Shown here: one piece after another, positions 52,201 through 61,388 of the stretch | How positions within the stretch are numbered: the stretch's first letter is position 1 | How the letters are laid out: every line of letters begins with the position of its first letter | The notes under the pieces: generated by a model | Told to the model about the DNA's origin: nothing | What the model saw: the letters and a program-made list of their open reading frames with translations, nothing else | Database searches by the model: none | Assembly: GCA_016709445.1 (NCBI GenBank) | Contig: JADJMV010000015.1 | Coordinates: 1-64,000, forward strand | DNA: 64,000 nucleotides | Direction: 5' to 3' | Origin: Phycisphaerales bacterium | GTDB taxonomy: Bacteria; Planctomycetota; Phycisphaerae; Phycisphaerales; UBA1924 | Made by a program: the position numbers and the translations under genes

Positions 52201-54348
52201 CGGTCACGTTCTGCACGTCGATCACCCGCGTGGTCCGCTCGGGTGGGATGAGCTGCTGGACCTGCTGGAAGACGCCATTGAACCGCTGCATCCCGGGGCC
52301 ATCGGCGAACACGAGAAGGTTGCCCGAGGCCGCATCGACCTGGACATCCACCTCGCCCAGCTCTTCGGGCTTGAGGCCGTGGCTCGTCTCGTCCAGGAGC
52401 TTGAGCACCCGCTCCCGGATGTCGGCGGGGTCGCCGTTCGTGACGCGGATCACCCGGAAATCCCGCTTGGCCGGCTCGAGCGCGTCGAGCTGGGTGACGA
52501 GCTGCTCGATCACCGCGAACTGTTCCGGCTCGGCGCGGACGACCAGCGAATCCAGGTCGTCCAGGGGCTCGAACGTCGGCGGGGTGTAGGGGGCGCCCCC
52601 GTCGGGCGTGAGCAGGGGCTTGACCAGGCGCTGCAGCTTGCTGACCAGTTGGCTGGGCTTCACCGCCTTGAGCTGGTAGGTCCGCGAGAGACTCTGGACC
52701 ACATCCCGGCTCTCGACATCGTTGAGCCGGCGCTCGAAGCGCGCCAGTGCTTCTGGAGAGCCGACGAGGGTCGCCGTGCGGCTCTCGCCGTCGAGGCTGG
52801 CCGACACCGGGTCCTTAGCGCCCTCCGCCGTCAGCTTGTCGAGCTCCATGGCCCGGTCGATCGTCGCCTGCGGATCGGCCGAGTTGATGCGGACGACCCG
52901 GGCGTCGGTCTTCGCACTGGCCGGCTTGTCCAGGCTCTTGACGAGCTGCTCGAACGACTCGACGTCGGCGGTCGGGCCCGCCGCGAGGAACCCCGACCCA
53001 TCAGGGGTTGCGCTGAACCGGATGACCTGCTGCTGGCGCGCGGTGAGCATCCGACGGACGATCGATTCGGCCTGCGCCGGCGTGATGTGCTCGAGATGGA
53101 TCGAGCGGGCCACCGACTCGGGCTGCGCCGTCCTCGCCTCGCCCGTGCCCGCCGTCGGATCGATCTCCCCGAGGAGCGCCGCCGCCTGGAGCAGCAGCGG
53201 CTGCACCCCCACGACCGTGATCTTGTTCACGTCCTCGAGCGGCAAGACGGTGGGCTTCGACTCCGGCGCGACGGAGGCAAAGAGCGTCGTCAGTGTCTGC
53301 GAGGCCTGCTGGGGCGTGATGGTTTCGAGTTGAAAGGTCATCATCTGCCGGTCGCCGTCGAGCGCGCCGGCCGGTGCGTCGAGAATCTCCACCAGCTGGG
53401 CCACGGTCTCGATGCGGTTCTTCGAGCCCACCGCGACCACGGAGTTGGTCCGGACATCCGGCTGGATGTTCAGGCCCGCGACCGAGACCTCCTCGACCTT
53501 GGTCTGCTTGCCGTCGGGATTCACATAGATGGTCTGCTGGCGCTCGCCGACGAGACCCTTGAGGGCCGTCACCACCGCCTCCGCCTTGGCGTGCTCGAGC
53601 TTGAAGAGCTTGAACTCCGAGTCGACCGGGCGTACGGAGTCGATCGTGCGGATGATCGCCGCGATACGCTCGCACTGGGCGGCGGTCTCGACGAGGATGA
53701 GCATGTTCTGGGCGTCGACGGGCGTAACGCCCCCGTACTCGCCGATGAGCGGCTTGATCTGCTCGGCAACCTGCGAGGCCCGCGTGTTGTCGAGCGGGAT
53801 CGTCATCGTGACGATCATGTCGGGCGTGATGCCCTGCGGCAGCGCGCCCTGGCTGAGGACGGGCGAAGGACGCCGCACCGCGTCCTTGATCGAGGACAGG
53901 TACAGGAAATTGTCCTCGCGGCGCAGCGCGACGCCGTGCATGCGCAGATTGAGGTTCAGAATCGAGAGAGCGTCCTCGAAGCTGTACTCCGTGCCGCCGA
54001 TGAAGGTCATCGTCCCGCCGGGGACCTCCGTCTCCCTGATGACGGGAGCCCCGTCTCCTTCGAGAAGAAGTCGAGCACCATCGCGAACGGGGTGTCCTTG
54101 AATTGGAAATGGATCCGCGGATCGGCCACCGGCTGCGGCGCGGGCTGGGCGTCGGCCGGGGCCGCGGGCTGGGCCTCAGGTTGGGTCGGCGCCGCTCCGC
54201 TCTCGATGGGTTGGTCTGCCGGCTGCGTCGCGGCGGGCTGCTCGGGCGGCGGATTCTCCGCCTGCATGGCAAGCGCCGAGGCTGCCCCACCGGCGGCGGC
54301 GACGAGTGAGGCGATGACGACGGCCCGGCGATGGGCTCGTGGATGCAT
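40254..54348 (-). CDS. giant secretin (GspD-like), about 4,698 aa, with about 50 N-domain repeats (four frameshifts)
   Basis: This is the outer-membrane secretin of a type II secretion system. The ATG at 54348 has AAGGAG 6 bases upstream; a signal peptide is followed by a Pro/Ala/Gln-rich linker and an N0 domain (IHFQFKDTPFAMVLDFF to FLYLSSI, about 75-150). About 50 N-domain-like units (70-110 residues each) follow, most with a TNSLIVSA-type strand. The C-terminal barrel has VMIKVLLAEVTLDDDDEWGV, then LEVLSRPQITVKNNESARIQ and VIGGLIQTTQEERDWKVPI, ending with a Pro-rich tail. One-base frameshifts lie near 54044 (missing C), 52127-52145 (missing C), 49798-49803 (missing C) and 45574-45580 (extra base). 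The corrected length divides by three and repeats continue across each break, so I read it as one gene. Normal GspD has three or four N domains. Confidence 0.88.
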
Positions 54349-54367
54349 GGCAGACTCCTTTCCCATA

Positions 54368-54386
54368 GCCGGCGCGAGGCGCCGGC
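54368..54386 (-). other. 8-bp stem-loop in the secretin leader
   Basis: GCCGGCGC and GCGCCGGC pair perfectly around a GAG loop, ending about 10 bases before the AAGGAG ribosome-binding site of the secretin gene. It could shield or tune translation of the 14-kb gene, or mark processing of the operon transcript. No T-run is present. Confidence 0.5.
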
Positions 54387-54416
54387 CGGCCGTCTCCCGG
54401 CCAACGGCTAGTGACC

Positions 54417-54447
54417 ACTATACAGAAGCTAGCCGCGTCGATGTCAC
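54417..54447 (-). promoter_or_regulatory. possible internal promoter for the giant secretin gene
   Basis: On the minus strand GTGACA (54447-54442) is followed after 19 bases by TATAGT (54422-54417). The gap between gspM and the secretin start is the only AT-rich break in this part of the operon. The same 19-base spacer occurs in the sucA promoter. It would allow secretin expression apart from the pseudopilin genes. Confidence 0.4.
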
Positions 54448-55484
54448 TGTACTGGATGTCGTTCTGCTAGGGTTTCGTTCAGGACCAGCCTGTACCGGCT
54501 ATCCCCAATCTGGAAAACCGCTGAGTCGTCGGACGCCTTCACAAGCGTCGCATCGAGCACTCCCTGGCCCGGGCTGAGCATGACGGCCGCGCCGGTCCTG
54601 GTGTTCAGCATCCAGGCGAGCACCCCCGCCGCCGGGCTGCCGCTCAGCCCGGCCAATCGCCATTCGTGGTAGGGCGGCGGTGGTGGCGGAGGCGGGGGCG
54701 CCGGGTTGTGCTGCGGGTCGGCGTTCGGAGCCGGCTTCTGGATGGCGACGGCCGTCGGCTCGGGGGGCGCGGGCGCGAAGACGTTTCTGCGAACGATCGC
54801 GGAAGTGGCGACGACTTGGGAGGCGGGGGGATCGACGATCGGTGGATCCTGCGTGGTGCTGCCCTCGTTCTCGGAGGGCTTGGCCGGGGCCAGGTCGGGC
54901 ATGAAGGCCGTGGAGAGGTCGATCCGGATCTCGAACGAGGATGCGGTCGCGTCGCGGGGTTTGAGTGAGAAGCCCCGGACGTTCCAGATCCAGGGCTGTG
55001 TTTGGGCGAGGGCGAGCAGACGGGTCACGGCGGCAAAGGTTCCCGATCCGCGGACATCCGCATCCATGATGTAGAGGTCGGACGCCTCGACAAAGTCGGC
55101 CTTGGAATAGGCCTTGAACTGCTCCACCTTCGCGTCGACCGCCGGGTTCTTGATCGCCCGCGCGGTCTGGGTCGTCACGACGATGTCGTCGCTGACCAGC
55201 CCCGCGTCCCTCGCCATCCGGCTGAGCGCCGAGCGGAATCGGGAGTCGACGACCTCGGCGCTGAAGCCCAGCGTGGAGGACGCAAAGTCGCGCAGGCGTT
55301 GTTCGGTTGTCGATTTCTCGTCGAGCGCCGTTCGCCACTGATTCACGCGGTTCTCGTAGTCCATCAGCCTCGACTTGAGTTCCTTCTCGTGGCGGAGAAA
55401 CACCGAGTAGTACGATCCGAATCCGACCCCGACGAACGCGAGGCCGAGCAACGGGATGAGCATGAGCTTGTGCGCGGTGCGCAT
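54444..55484 (-). CDS. gspM: GspM/PilO-like protein with a C-terminal GspC/PilP-like domain
   Basis: This 346-residue protein has one N-terminal membrane helix, a coiled-coil stretch (about 28-75), a ferredoxin-like periplasmic part (about 85-205) and a proline run of ten residues near 270. The last 65 residues start YHEWRLAGLSG and continue LSPGQGVLDATLVKASDD, like the HR domain of GspC/PilP, which binds secretin N0. IVRRNVFAP just before the proline run resembles the linker motif before PilP and GspC HR domains. No separate gspC is seen, so one fused inner-membrane protein probably links the platform to the secretin. The start overlaps the gspL stop (TGATG). Confidence 0.75.
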   Translation of the reverse strand: MRTAHKLMLIPLLGLAFVGVGFGSYYSVFLRHEKELKSRLMDYENRVNQWRTALDEKSTTEQRLRDFASSTLGFSAEVVDSRFRSALSRMARDAGLVSDDIVVTTQTARAIKNPAVDAKVEQFKAYSKADFVEASDLYIMDADVRGSGTFAAVTRLLALAQTQPWIWNVRGFSLKPRDATASSFEIRIDLSTAFMPDLAPAKPSENEGSTTQDPPIVDPPASQVVATSAIVRRNVFAPAPPEPTAVAIQKPAPNADPQHNPAPPPPPPPPPYHEWRLAGLSGSPAAGVLAWMLNTRTGAAVMLSPGQGVLDATLVKASDDSAVFQIGDSRYRLVLNETLAERHPVQ

Positions 55485-57052
55485 CAGTTCCCCTCTCCCT
55501 GCGCCTGGGGCGCGGTGGTCGCCGGCGATGGTGCGGCGGAGACGAGCTGGTAGTCAAACCTGTTCGCGACATCCGCGCCGCGAGTGCTCACCTGATAGAC
55601 CGCGCTCTCCACCAGGGCCGCACGGAGTCTGTCCGCGACGTCACGCGCCGCGACCCCCGAAACGCTGATCTCGACCCGGAGGTTCTTGACCCACTGCGCA
55701 TCCTTGTCAAAGAGCGACTTGGCCTCCGTCGACCGCGCATCGTTGCTCACGTGGAGGAAGGCGACGGGGGCCTTGGTGGAGCCGTCGATCGAGTCCAGGC
55801 GGGCGAGGTCGGCCGACGGCATGGAGCTCGTCAGATACGAAAGGTGCCCCACCCAGTCCACCCTGTCGGAACGCAGCTTCTGGATGTGCTGGAGCCTTGC
55901 GTCTGCCCGCAGCTGACGAACATACTTCTCCTGGTACGACTTGGCGCTCTGCAGCGCGGTCGCGACCTGCCCATCGAGAGCCCGGTAGTCCTGATCCCCC
56001 CAGAGCCAGCCACCGCCGCCGAAGAGGATGAGGCCGAGCACCGCGGCCAACGCCGCCTGACGGATCGACGCCAGCGCATCCGGGACTTTCCGAGGATTGG
56101 CAAAGTCGTAGGTTGGCCGATCGATCGCCGCACCCAGCATGAGCCCGATGAGCGGGGCGACGCTCGCTCGCGTCGAGCTGTCCATATCGGAGGGCAGATC
56201 GACCGCGTTGGGAAATCGGACCGTCTGCCATGGCAACTCGAGTTCGGACCCCAAGGCTTTGCCCATCGAGGCGGCGAGCGAGTCGTCGCCGAGGACGGCG
56301 ACGCACCCGAAATCCGGATTCTCCCCCGCTCCTCGAAATCCGACGCGCGTCCGCTTCGCCTCGAGGGCAATCCGCTCGGTGAAGGTCTTCCACTCCTCGA
56401 CCCCGGTGGGCGGTGTGACATCGACGGCCCGCGAGAAGACCACCCGGCCCTGCGAGACCACCCCCAACTCCACGCCTTGCGGGGTTACCGACACCCCGAG
56501 GATCGGGCCATCCTGCGTATAGGAGAGCTGCGCGAAGAGCGCGGCGGAACCTTCCCCCCGGAGTGCGACCGACTTCAGCGAGAGCTTGGCCGCCTTGCTG
56601 AGCGACTTCGACCAAGCGACCTGCTCCCCGGGCAACGCGGCCGCGAGGACCTCCGTCGGTGCTCCCGAATCCTCCCCCGGCACCGCGAGGCGGACAAAGT
56701 CGATCGCGGCGCCCTGCAAGGGCATGGTGAGTTGGCGCGCCATCTGGAGCCCGACCATGCCGGCGAGATCGCCCTCGGCTGCCTGGCGCATCGCGGGGAA
56801 TGTGAGACGCTTGAGCACCACGCTGGCGCGGGGCACGGCGATCAGGCACGACTTCACTCGGCAGCCGGCCCCGCGCAGTGACTCCCCGACCCACTCGCCG
56901 AGCGCCTCGACGTTGCCTTCCTCGATCGAAGCCGGCCGGTCCGCGATGTGCCAGCCGCGGATGTGCACATGATCCTTCTGGATGTTCCCCCAGACCGCGC
57001 TCAGGCGGTGCCCCTCCATCGAGCAGACCAGATAGGTCCCGCGCAGTTTCAT
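55484..57052 (-). CDS. gspL: GspL-like (PilM/PilN type) assembly-platform protein
   Basis: This 522-residue protein has an actin-like PilM-type cytoplasmic half (about 1-310; SCLIAVPRASVVLKRLTFP and a later VAVLGDDSLAASMG are typical strands). One membrane helix (ALAAVLGLILFGGGGWLWG, about 350) and a coiled-coil periplasmic PilN-type part follow. I chose the ATG at 57052, which overlaps the gspK stop (ATGA) and has GGGAGG upstream; another start nine codons earlier lacks such support. It would bind the ATPase GspE, which is not in this window. Confidence 0.8.
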   Translation of the reverse strand: MKLRGTYLVCSMEGHRLSAVWGNIQKDHVHIRGWHIADRPASIEEGNVEALGEWVGESLRGAGCRVKSCLIAVPRASVVLKRLTFPAMRQAAEGDLAGMVGLQMARQLTMPLQGAAIDFVRLAVPGEDSGAPTEVLAAALPGEQVAWSKSLSKAAKLSLKSVALRGEGSAALFAQLSYTQDGPILGVSVTPQGVELGVVSQGRVVFSRAVDVTPPTGVEEWKTFTERIALEAKRTRVGFRGAGENPDFGCVAVLGDDSLAASMGKALGSELELPWQTVRFPNAVDLPSDMDSSTRASVAPLIGLMLGAAIDRPTYDFANPRKVPDALASIRQAALAAVLGLILFGGGGWLWGDQDYRALDGQVATALQSAKSYQEKYVRQLRADARLQHIQKLRSDRVDWVGHLSYLTSSMPSADLARLDSIDGSTKAPVAFLHVSNDARSTEAKSLFDKDAQWVKNLRVEISVSGVAARDVADRLRAALVESAVYQVSTRGADVANRFDYQLVSAAPSPATTAPQAQGEGN

Positions 57053-58683
57053 GGCTTCCCTCCCTGACGAGTCGTCCATCTCCCGATGCGCCGATCCGAG
57101 GCCTCTCCCGCCTGCGACGCGGCCGCCCCGGCCTGGTTCCCACCCCCCGCATTCGAGTCTGCCGCGCTCGTCGCGCCGCGGTCCGGGGCCTCGTCGATCC
57201 CCAGGTCGAGATCTCCGCCCAGATCGATACCCCCAAAATCCTCACCGAAAGACCACGGATCCGGCTCGGCCAGTTCCGGATCGCTTTCGGTCTCAGGCTC
57301 GGCCTCAGGGGCGTCCGCGGCGAGAACATCCGAATCCGACGACGAAGCCGCTGGCTCGGCCGCGTCGGCCCAGTCGAGCATGTCCTCGAGTAGCGTGACC
57401 TCGCGGAGGTAGGCGACGCGGGGGCGCTTCGACGCGATGTCGATGACCACGTCCACGATCATGTGATGGGCCAGATGGGGCGCGAGGGGCGCGTCGCCCG
57501 ACCCGGCGTGCAGTTCGTCCAGAGACATCGGCGCGTCGAGCGGGCCGGCCTCGGGATCGGATTCGAATCCGACCTCGATCCGGGCCCGCCACTGGGTCGA
57601 GCGTGTCGTGACGTAATCGACCACCGATTCGAATTCGTCCGGGGTCAGCACGTCCTCGGTGACGACCCAAACAGGGCTGCGACGAGACTCCGCATCCAGC
57701 GTCTGCCGAACATGTGCGATCTGCGCAGCCTTCTCCCTGGTGAGCCCCGGCAGACAGGTGAGCACTTCTGGCGGGGCCCGATTCAGGTCCACGCGGCCGG
57801 GGATGAACTCGTCGTCGCTGGTCGTGAAGAGATCCAGCGTCTTCACCCAGTCCGCCGGCTGGCTCCCGAGGTCCCGGAGCACCCGCACCAAGTCGGCGTC
57901 GTGGGCAAACGCCTGGCCTGATTTCATGATGTCTTGCACCACTTTGGCGGCCTCGTCGCCCATCCGTTCTGTAATTGCCGATCTGAGGCGATCGGACCAC
58001 GGCTGGTTGAGATTGACACGCAACCGGCCGGCGAACTCGTCCTCGCCGCCGAGGCCGAGCTGGACATTCGGATCGAATGCAAAGACCGTGAGCAGATCGC
58101 CGAGCGCCGATGATGAGGCGACCCCGCCACCGGGGCCGGCGAGGGCGCTATCCGCCTCCGTCGACCCCGGCGCCTCCGCCGACCCGCCGTAGATCATGCG
58201 CGGCTCGATGCCCTCGATCCCGAGCAACTGCTCGACGCTCGAAAATGCCCGGGTTTGCCTCGCGGCCACGATCCGGCCGGCGAGCGTGGCGTCGAGCCCC
58301 GGAACCTTGGCGAGCATCTCGGCCGTCGCCGAGTTCAGGTCGAGCTTGGCGTTTTCCGGGGCGATGAGCCCCGGGGCCTCGGGGGTGAGATCGACGAGTC
58401 GGATCACGGCCCTCGTGCCATCATCGAGCGTGTACAGATCCCATTCGGGTGTGACCTGAGGCGCCTCCCCATCCAGAATCCCGTCTCTCTGCTCGGCCAG
58501 TTCGGCCATGAGACCCTGCACCCCGGACCAGGCGAGCGCGCGGGATTGCGTGCGGGCGGCCTCGCCCCGCGCGGTCGCGGAGGCCGCGTCGGCGGTGGCG
58601 AGCACGGAAGCCGCCATGACGACGCCGATGGCGACCAGAAGGAGGACCGCGACGATGGCGCTGCCGGACCGTGTCTGATTCAC
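57049..58683 (-). CDS. gspK: type II secretion minor pseudopilin GspK
   Basis: This 544-residue minor pseudopilin has a short leader, then SGSAIVAVLLLVAIGVVMAA as the N-terminal helix without the usual Glu at +5, as in GspK. Two helix-hairpin-helix units of the GspK fold are visible (LDLNSATAEMLAKVPGL near 115 and VDLNRAPPEVLTCLPGL near 300). The C-terminal 90 residues are acidic and Gly/Ala rich, longer than normal for GspK (about 300-350). A GTG start at 58683 is well supported: GGAGG lies 8 bases upstream and the codon overlaps the gspJ stop (GTGA). Confidence 0.88.
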   Translation of the reverse strand: MNQTRSGSAIVAVLLLVAIGVVMAASVLATADAASATARGEAARTQSRALAWSGVQGLMAELAEQRDGILDGEAPQVTPEWDLYTLDDGTRAVIRLVDLTPEAPGLIAPENAKLDLNSATAEMLAKVPGLDATLAGRIVAARQTRAFSSVEQLLGIEGIEPRMIYGGSAEAPGSTEADSALAGPGGGVASSSALGDLLTVFAFDPNVQLGLGGEDEFAGRLRVNLNQPWSDRLRSAITERMGDEAAKVVQDIMKSGQAFAHDADLVRVLRDLGSQPADWVKTLDLFTTSDDEFIPGRVDLNRAPPEVLTCLPGLTREKAAQIAHVRQTLDAESRRSPVWVVTEDVLTPDEFESVVDYVTTRSTQWRARIEVGFESDPEAGPLDAPMSLDELHAGSGDAPLAPHLAHHMIVDVVIDIASKRPRVAYLREVTLLEDMLDWADAAEPAASSSDSDVLAADAPEAEPETESDPELAEPDPWSFGEDFGGIDLGGDLDLGIDEAPDRGATSAADSNAGGGNQAGAAASQAGEASDRRIGRWTTRQGGKP

Positions 58684-59411
58684 GTCCCGGCCTCCTTCCA
58701 ACTCGGCGCATCAGGAACTACCAAGACGCGGACGTGGTCGGGTTCTCTCGGCGTCCACTCGGGCTTCGCGCCCGGGGGCGCGAAATCGACGGGTCCGAGG
58801 CCTGCCCCCCCGGGGCCTTCCGCCGGCGTCTCCGGCGGGGTGGGCTCGTCCGCCCCCTCCGGAGGCCCCGCACGGGGTTCCAGCCAGATCGAGACCTCGA
58901 CGGCGGCGGGGAGGCCACCCGAAGAAAGTGTGTCGAAGTCCGTGCTCCACGCCCGACCGTTCGAGTATCGGAACCGCATGCGTTCGATGGCGGAGGCGAC
59001 GACCTCCCGCACCGGGTCGGCGCCGTCGACCTCGAGCGTGCAGATACATGACCGGCTCGCTTCGTCGAACTCAAATGTCAGCGAGGTCGCATCGGAGAGA
59101 GCGGCAGTGCCGGGGAGTGCGCCGGTGACGCCCCGCGACGTCACAGCGAGCGATGTGGGCCCGCCCCGCACACCGGCACTGCCATCCGGCGCCACCGCGA
59201 CGGCGGTCAGCAGCGAACTCTCGAGACGATCGAGCAGGACCGCACACTCGCGTTCCTGCGACGCGAGCTTCACGAGCTGATCGCGCCGCGAGGTCGCGGA
59301 AAGAAAGAACCCGATCACCGCCGCAGAAAGCACCACCAGGATCGCCAGGGCGGCGAGCACCTCGATCAGGGTCATGCCCGAGCGCACCGGATTGGATCGC
59401 TCCGGGTTCAC
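58680..59411 (-). CDS. gspJ: type II secretion minor pseudopilin GspJ
   Basis: This 243-residue pseudopilin has a prepilin-peptidase site in VRSGMTLIEVLAALAIL, with cleavage expected after Gly and Glu at +5. The globular part has a GspJ-like late strand, and a Pro/Gly-rich insert (about 185-220) extends it. It starts with GTG overlapping the gspI stop (GTGA). It is the second of four minor pseudopilins in order here, expected to cap the pseudopilus with GspI and GspK. Confidence 0.85.
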   Translation of the reverse strand: MNPERSNPVRSGMTLIEVLAALAILVVLSAAVIGFFLSATSRRDQLVKLASQERECAVLLDRLESSLLTAVAVAPDGSAGVRGGPTSLAVTSRGVTGALPGTAALSDATSLTFEFDEASRSCICTLEVDGADPVREVVASAIERMRFRYSNGRAWSTDFDTLSSGGLPAAVEVSIWLEPRAGPPEGADEPTPPETPAEGPGGAGLGPVDFAPPGAKPEWTPREPDHVRVLVVPDAPSWKEAGT

Positions 59412-59953
59412 CGGGATCCTCCAGTCGGCGCGAACCGGCCGCCCCGAGCCCCCTCCGTGGTGATCGGGTCCGTCTCGCCGACGCTGTCCTGCCGCTCGGG
59501 GAGGAGGTGAACAAGCTGGTGCAGCGAATACGACGCGACCACGCGCTCACTGTCGGGGGCTGGCCGCTTGACCACCGTCACGGTGACCTGCGTCAGGCCG
59601 GAGAAAGGCGAGGGCAGCGAGTCGATCTCGACCTCCCACAGCGAGGGGGGTGGCGCCGTATCGGAGAACCCGCCGGCGCCCGGGCCATCGGCCCCGTCCG
59701 TCGGAGCGGCATCGGGCTCCCAGGCGGGCACCGGGCCGGCCAGATTCTGCATGGTGCCGAGACCGGCCTCCAGTTTGGCCATCGTCGAACGAGCGAGATC
59801 CACGGCCTGCGCATGCGAACGCGTCCGCTCCGCAGCGGCGATGCCCTGCGCGATCGAGCCAAGCACGGTCAACGCGGTGAAGATGAAGATGGTCAGGGCG
59901 AGGATCATCTCCAGCAACACCCAGCCCCGGATCCGTCGGGTGTGCATCGTCAC
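59408..59953 (-). CDS. gspI: type II secretion minor pseudopilin GspI-like
   Basis: This 181-residue protein has the class III signal RRIRGWVLLEMILALTIF, with Glu at the +5 position after Gly, and a following helix with IAAAERTRSHAQAVDLA. The globular part is short with a linker of Gly/Ala/Pro. The start may be GTG at 59953, which overlaps the gspH stop (GTGA), or the ATG two codons later. The identity as GspI rests on position between H and J and on the helix pattern. Confidence 0.78.
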   Translation of the reverse strand: MTMHTRRIRGWVLLEMILALTIFIFTALTVLGSIAQGIAAAERTRSHAQAVDLARSTMAKLEAGLGTMQNLAGPVPAWEPDAAPTDGADGPGAGGFSDTAPPPSLWEVEIDSLPSPFSGLTQVTVTVVKRPAPDSERVVASYSLHQLVHLLPERQDSVGETDPITTEGARGGRFAPTGGSR

Positions 59954-60621
59954 CGGTCACCCCCCCGCCCGCCGGAGAGCAGCCGCGGCGGCTGATCGGC
60001 CGGCGGCCTGGCGGAGAGTTCGTCCTGCTCTTTGGGGAGGATCCGGACATCGATGCTCGCAGAGATGGCCCCGAATCGCACGACGCGGCGCGAGCCATCT
60101 TTCCCCAGCACATAGATCGGGCCGCCCGATCGGCAGGACCCATCCGCGAAGAAGACCGCCAGTTCGCGTCGCTCCGGAGGCTCGGCGGGCGGCGCACCTG
60201 CGCCGCCGAGTGGCGCCGGCCGCGCGCCGCCGTTCGCGGCGGTCTCGGAGGCCGGCGGCTCGTCCGCACTGGGCAGGGTGCCGGCAAGATCGACGCCGTC
60301 GAAACTCCCGACCTCCCGACGCCCCTCGGGCGCGGGCTCGGGCTCGCGGAGCGCGGCGATCCCCGATGGGCGAGACGAGGCGGGCTCCGTGAAGAGGACC
60401 CACTCGCCCTCCACGTCTTCGGCCACCAGCGTGAGCGTCCGGCCCTGATCCATCGCGTCCGCCCTGGCCAGGGCGGCGCTGGATTGGAGGCTGAGCACCG
60501 CCTGCCCGACGCGCCCGGCGGTCACACGAGACGCAAGCGAAGGGAGAGCGACCGCGCTGATCGCCACCACGATGGCGACGACGATGATCGTCTCAAGGAG
60601 AGTAAACGCCGCTCGCCGCAT
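59950..60621 (-). CDS. gspH: type II secretion minor pseudopilin GspH
   Basis: This 223-residue protein has MRRAAFTLLETIIVVAIV as its prepilin-type N terminus, with Ala in place of the usual Gly before the cleavage point. AALARADAMDQGRTLTLV and a later VFFADGSCRSGG are GspH/FimT-like, and a Pro/Ala-rich insert lies near 115-150. I prefer the ATG at 60621 (GGAG about 10 bases upstream). A TTG at 60672 overlapping the gspG stop is an alternative that would add 17 residues. Confidence 0.8.
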   Translation of the reverse strand: MRRAAFTLLETIIVVAIVVAISAVALPSLASRVTAGRVGQAVLSLQSSAALARADAMDQGRTLTLVAEDVEGEWVLFTEPASSRPSGIAALREPEPAPEGRREVGSFDGVDLAGTLPSADEPPASETAANGGARPAPLGGAGAPPAEPPERRELAVFFADGSCRSGGPIYVLGKDGSRRVVRFGAISASIDVRILPKEQDELSARPPADQPPRLLSGGRGGDR

Positions 60622-60668
60622 GCCGGGTGCTCTCCGAGCCCCCCTCCGAACCCCCACCACCCACGCCG

Positions 60669-61208
60669 TCAACCGCCGCTGCCCGAGGATGACGACGAAG
60701 GGGGCGCCATCAGCCTGCTATCGCCACCGTCATCCTCCGATGTCTTCCGCCACGAGGTGACATCGTCGCCCTCGCCGTTCTCGTCCTCGCCGTTCGGCCC
60801 GTACGACCACAGGTCATACTCGGACTCGTCGCCGCGCTCGCTCTGCTGGTGGTAGCCCCACGGGTTGCCCCACCGGTCCTTCTCCATGGGCTCCTCGAGA
60901 TACTTCTGCCACTTGGACTGGTCGGCCTCGGGATCGAGCTTCTCCTTGTCCCAGAGCACCGCCACGCCCTCTTCCTCCGTGGGCCAGCGGTTGAAGTCAA
61001 GCCGGAAAAGGCTGAAGGCTCGCTTGATGTTGTTCACATCCGTCTGCGTCAGCGACACGTCGGCTTGTTCCTTCCGTCCGAACAGGCGGAGCGCAACGAT
61101 CGCCGACAAGGCGAGCACAATCGCGATGACGATCATCACCTCGATGAGCGTGAAGCCCCGGGCGCTCGTCCGGCGGCCCATCCGATTCCAGCGGTTCATG
61201 CGGTTCAT
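60669..61208 (-). CDS. gspG: type II secretion major pseudopilin GspG
   Basis: This 179-residue major pseudopilin has a leader ending at Gly18, then FTLIEVMIVIAIVLALSAIV with Glu at +5. RWPTEEEGVAVLW and DRWGNPWGYHQQ are the GspG core, and the calcium-site region WRKTSEDDGG lies near the end, where the family loop is normally found. A serine/glycine tail follows. AAGGA precedes the ATG. Its leader contains a strong hairpin, which may raise its expression above the minor pseudopilins. Confidence 0.95.
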   Translation of the reverse strand: MNRMNRWNRMGRRTSARGFTLIEVMIVIAIVLALSAIVALRLFGRKEQADVSLTQTDVNNIKRAFSLFRLDFNRWPTEEEGVAVLWDKEKLDPEADQSKWQKYLEEPMEKDRWGNPWGYHQQSERGDESEYDLWSYGPNGEDENGEGDDVTSWRKTSEDDGGDSRLMAPPSSSSSGSGG

Positions 61209-61230
61209 GGGGAGCGTCCTTTCTGCGATC

Positions 61231-61260
61231 CCACACCCCGGCCTGGCGCCGGGGCTGTGG
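61231..61260 (-). promoter_or_regulatory. strong stem-loop in the gspG leader
   Basis: CCACACCCCGGC pairs with GCCGGGG and TGTGG around a five-base loop with one bulged C, 23 bases before the gspG ATG. Just upstream (about 61300-61330) is the only AT-richer stretch of the 180-base gap, with TATGCT and TAATAT words on the minus strand that could be a promoter -10. This may start or stabilise a separate gspG transcript. No T-run follows the stem. Confidence 0.5.
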
Positions 61261-61388
61261 CTGACTCCGTTCCGTCGGGGGCCCGATCAGAGCGATCGGC
61301 ACGGCCCATATTAGCCCACACTAGCATACCGTCCGCCGCCGCTCAAGCACCCCAACGCCCTCAGCCCTGACATACTCCAATCATCGCC

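Noticed and set aside
40254..54348. Reading the secretin region as five separate genes
   Set aside because: The N-domain repeat pattern continues across each break, only the last part has a secretin barrel, only the first has a signal peptide and N0 domain, and the one-base corrections fall in homopolymers and restore an exact multiple of three.
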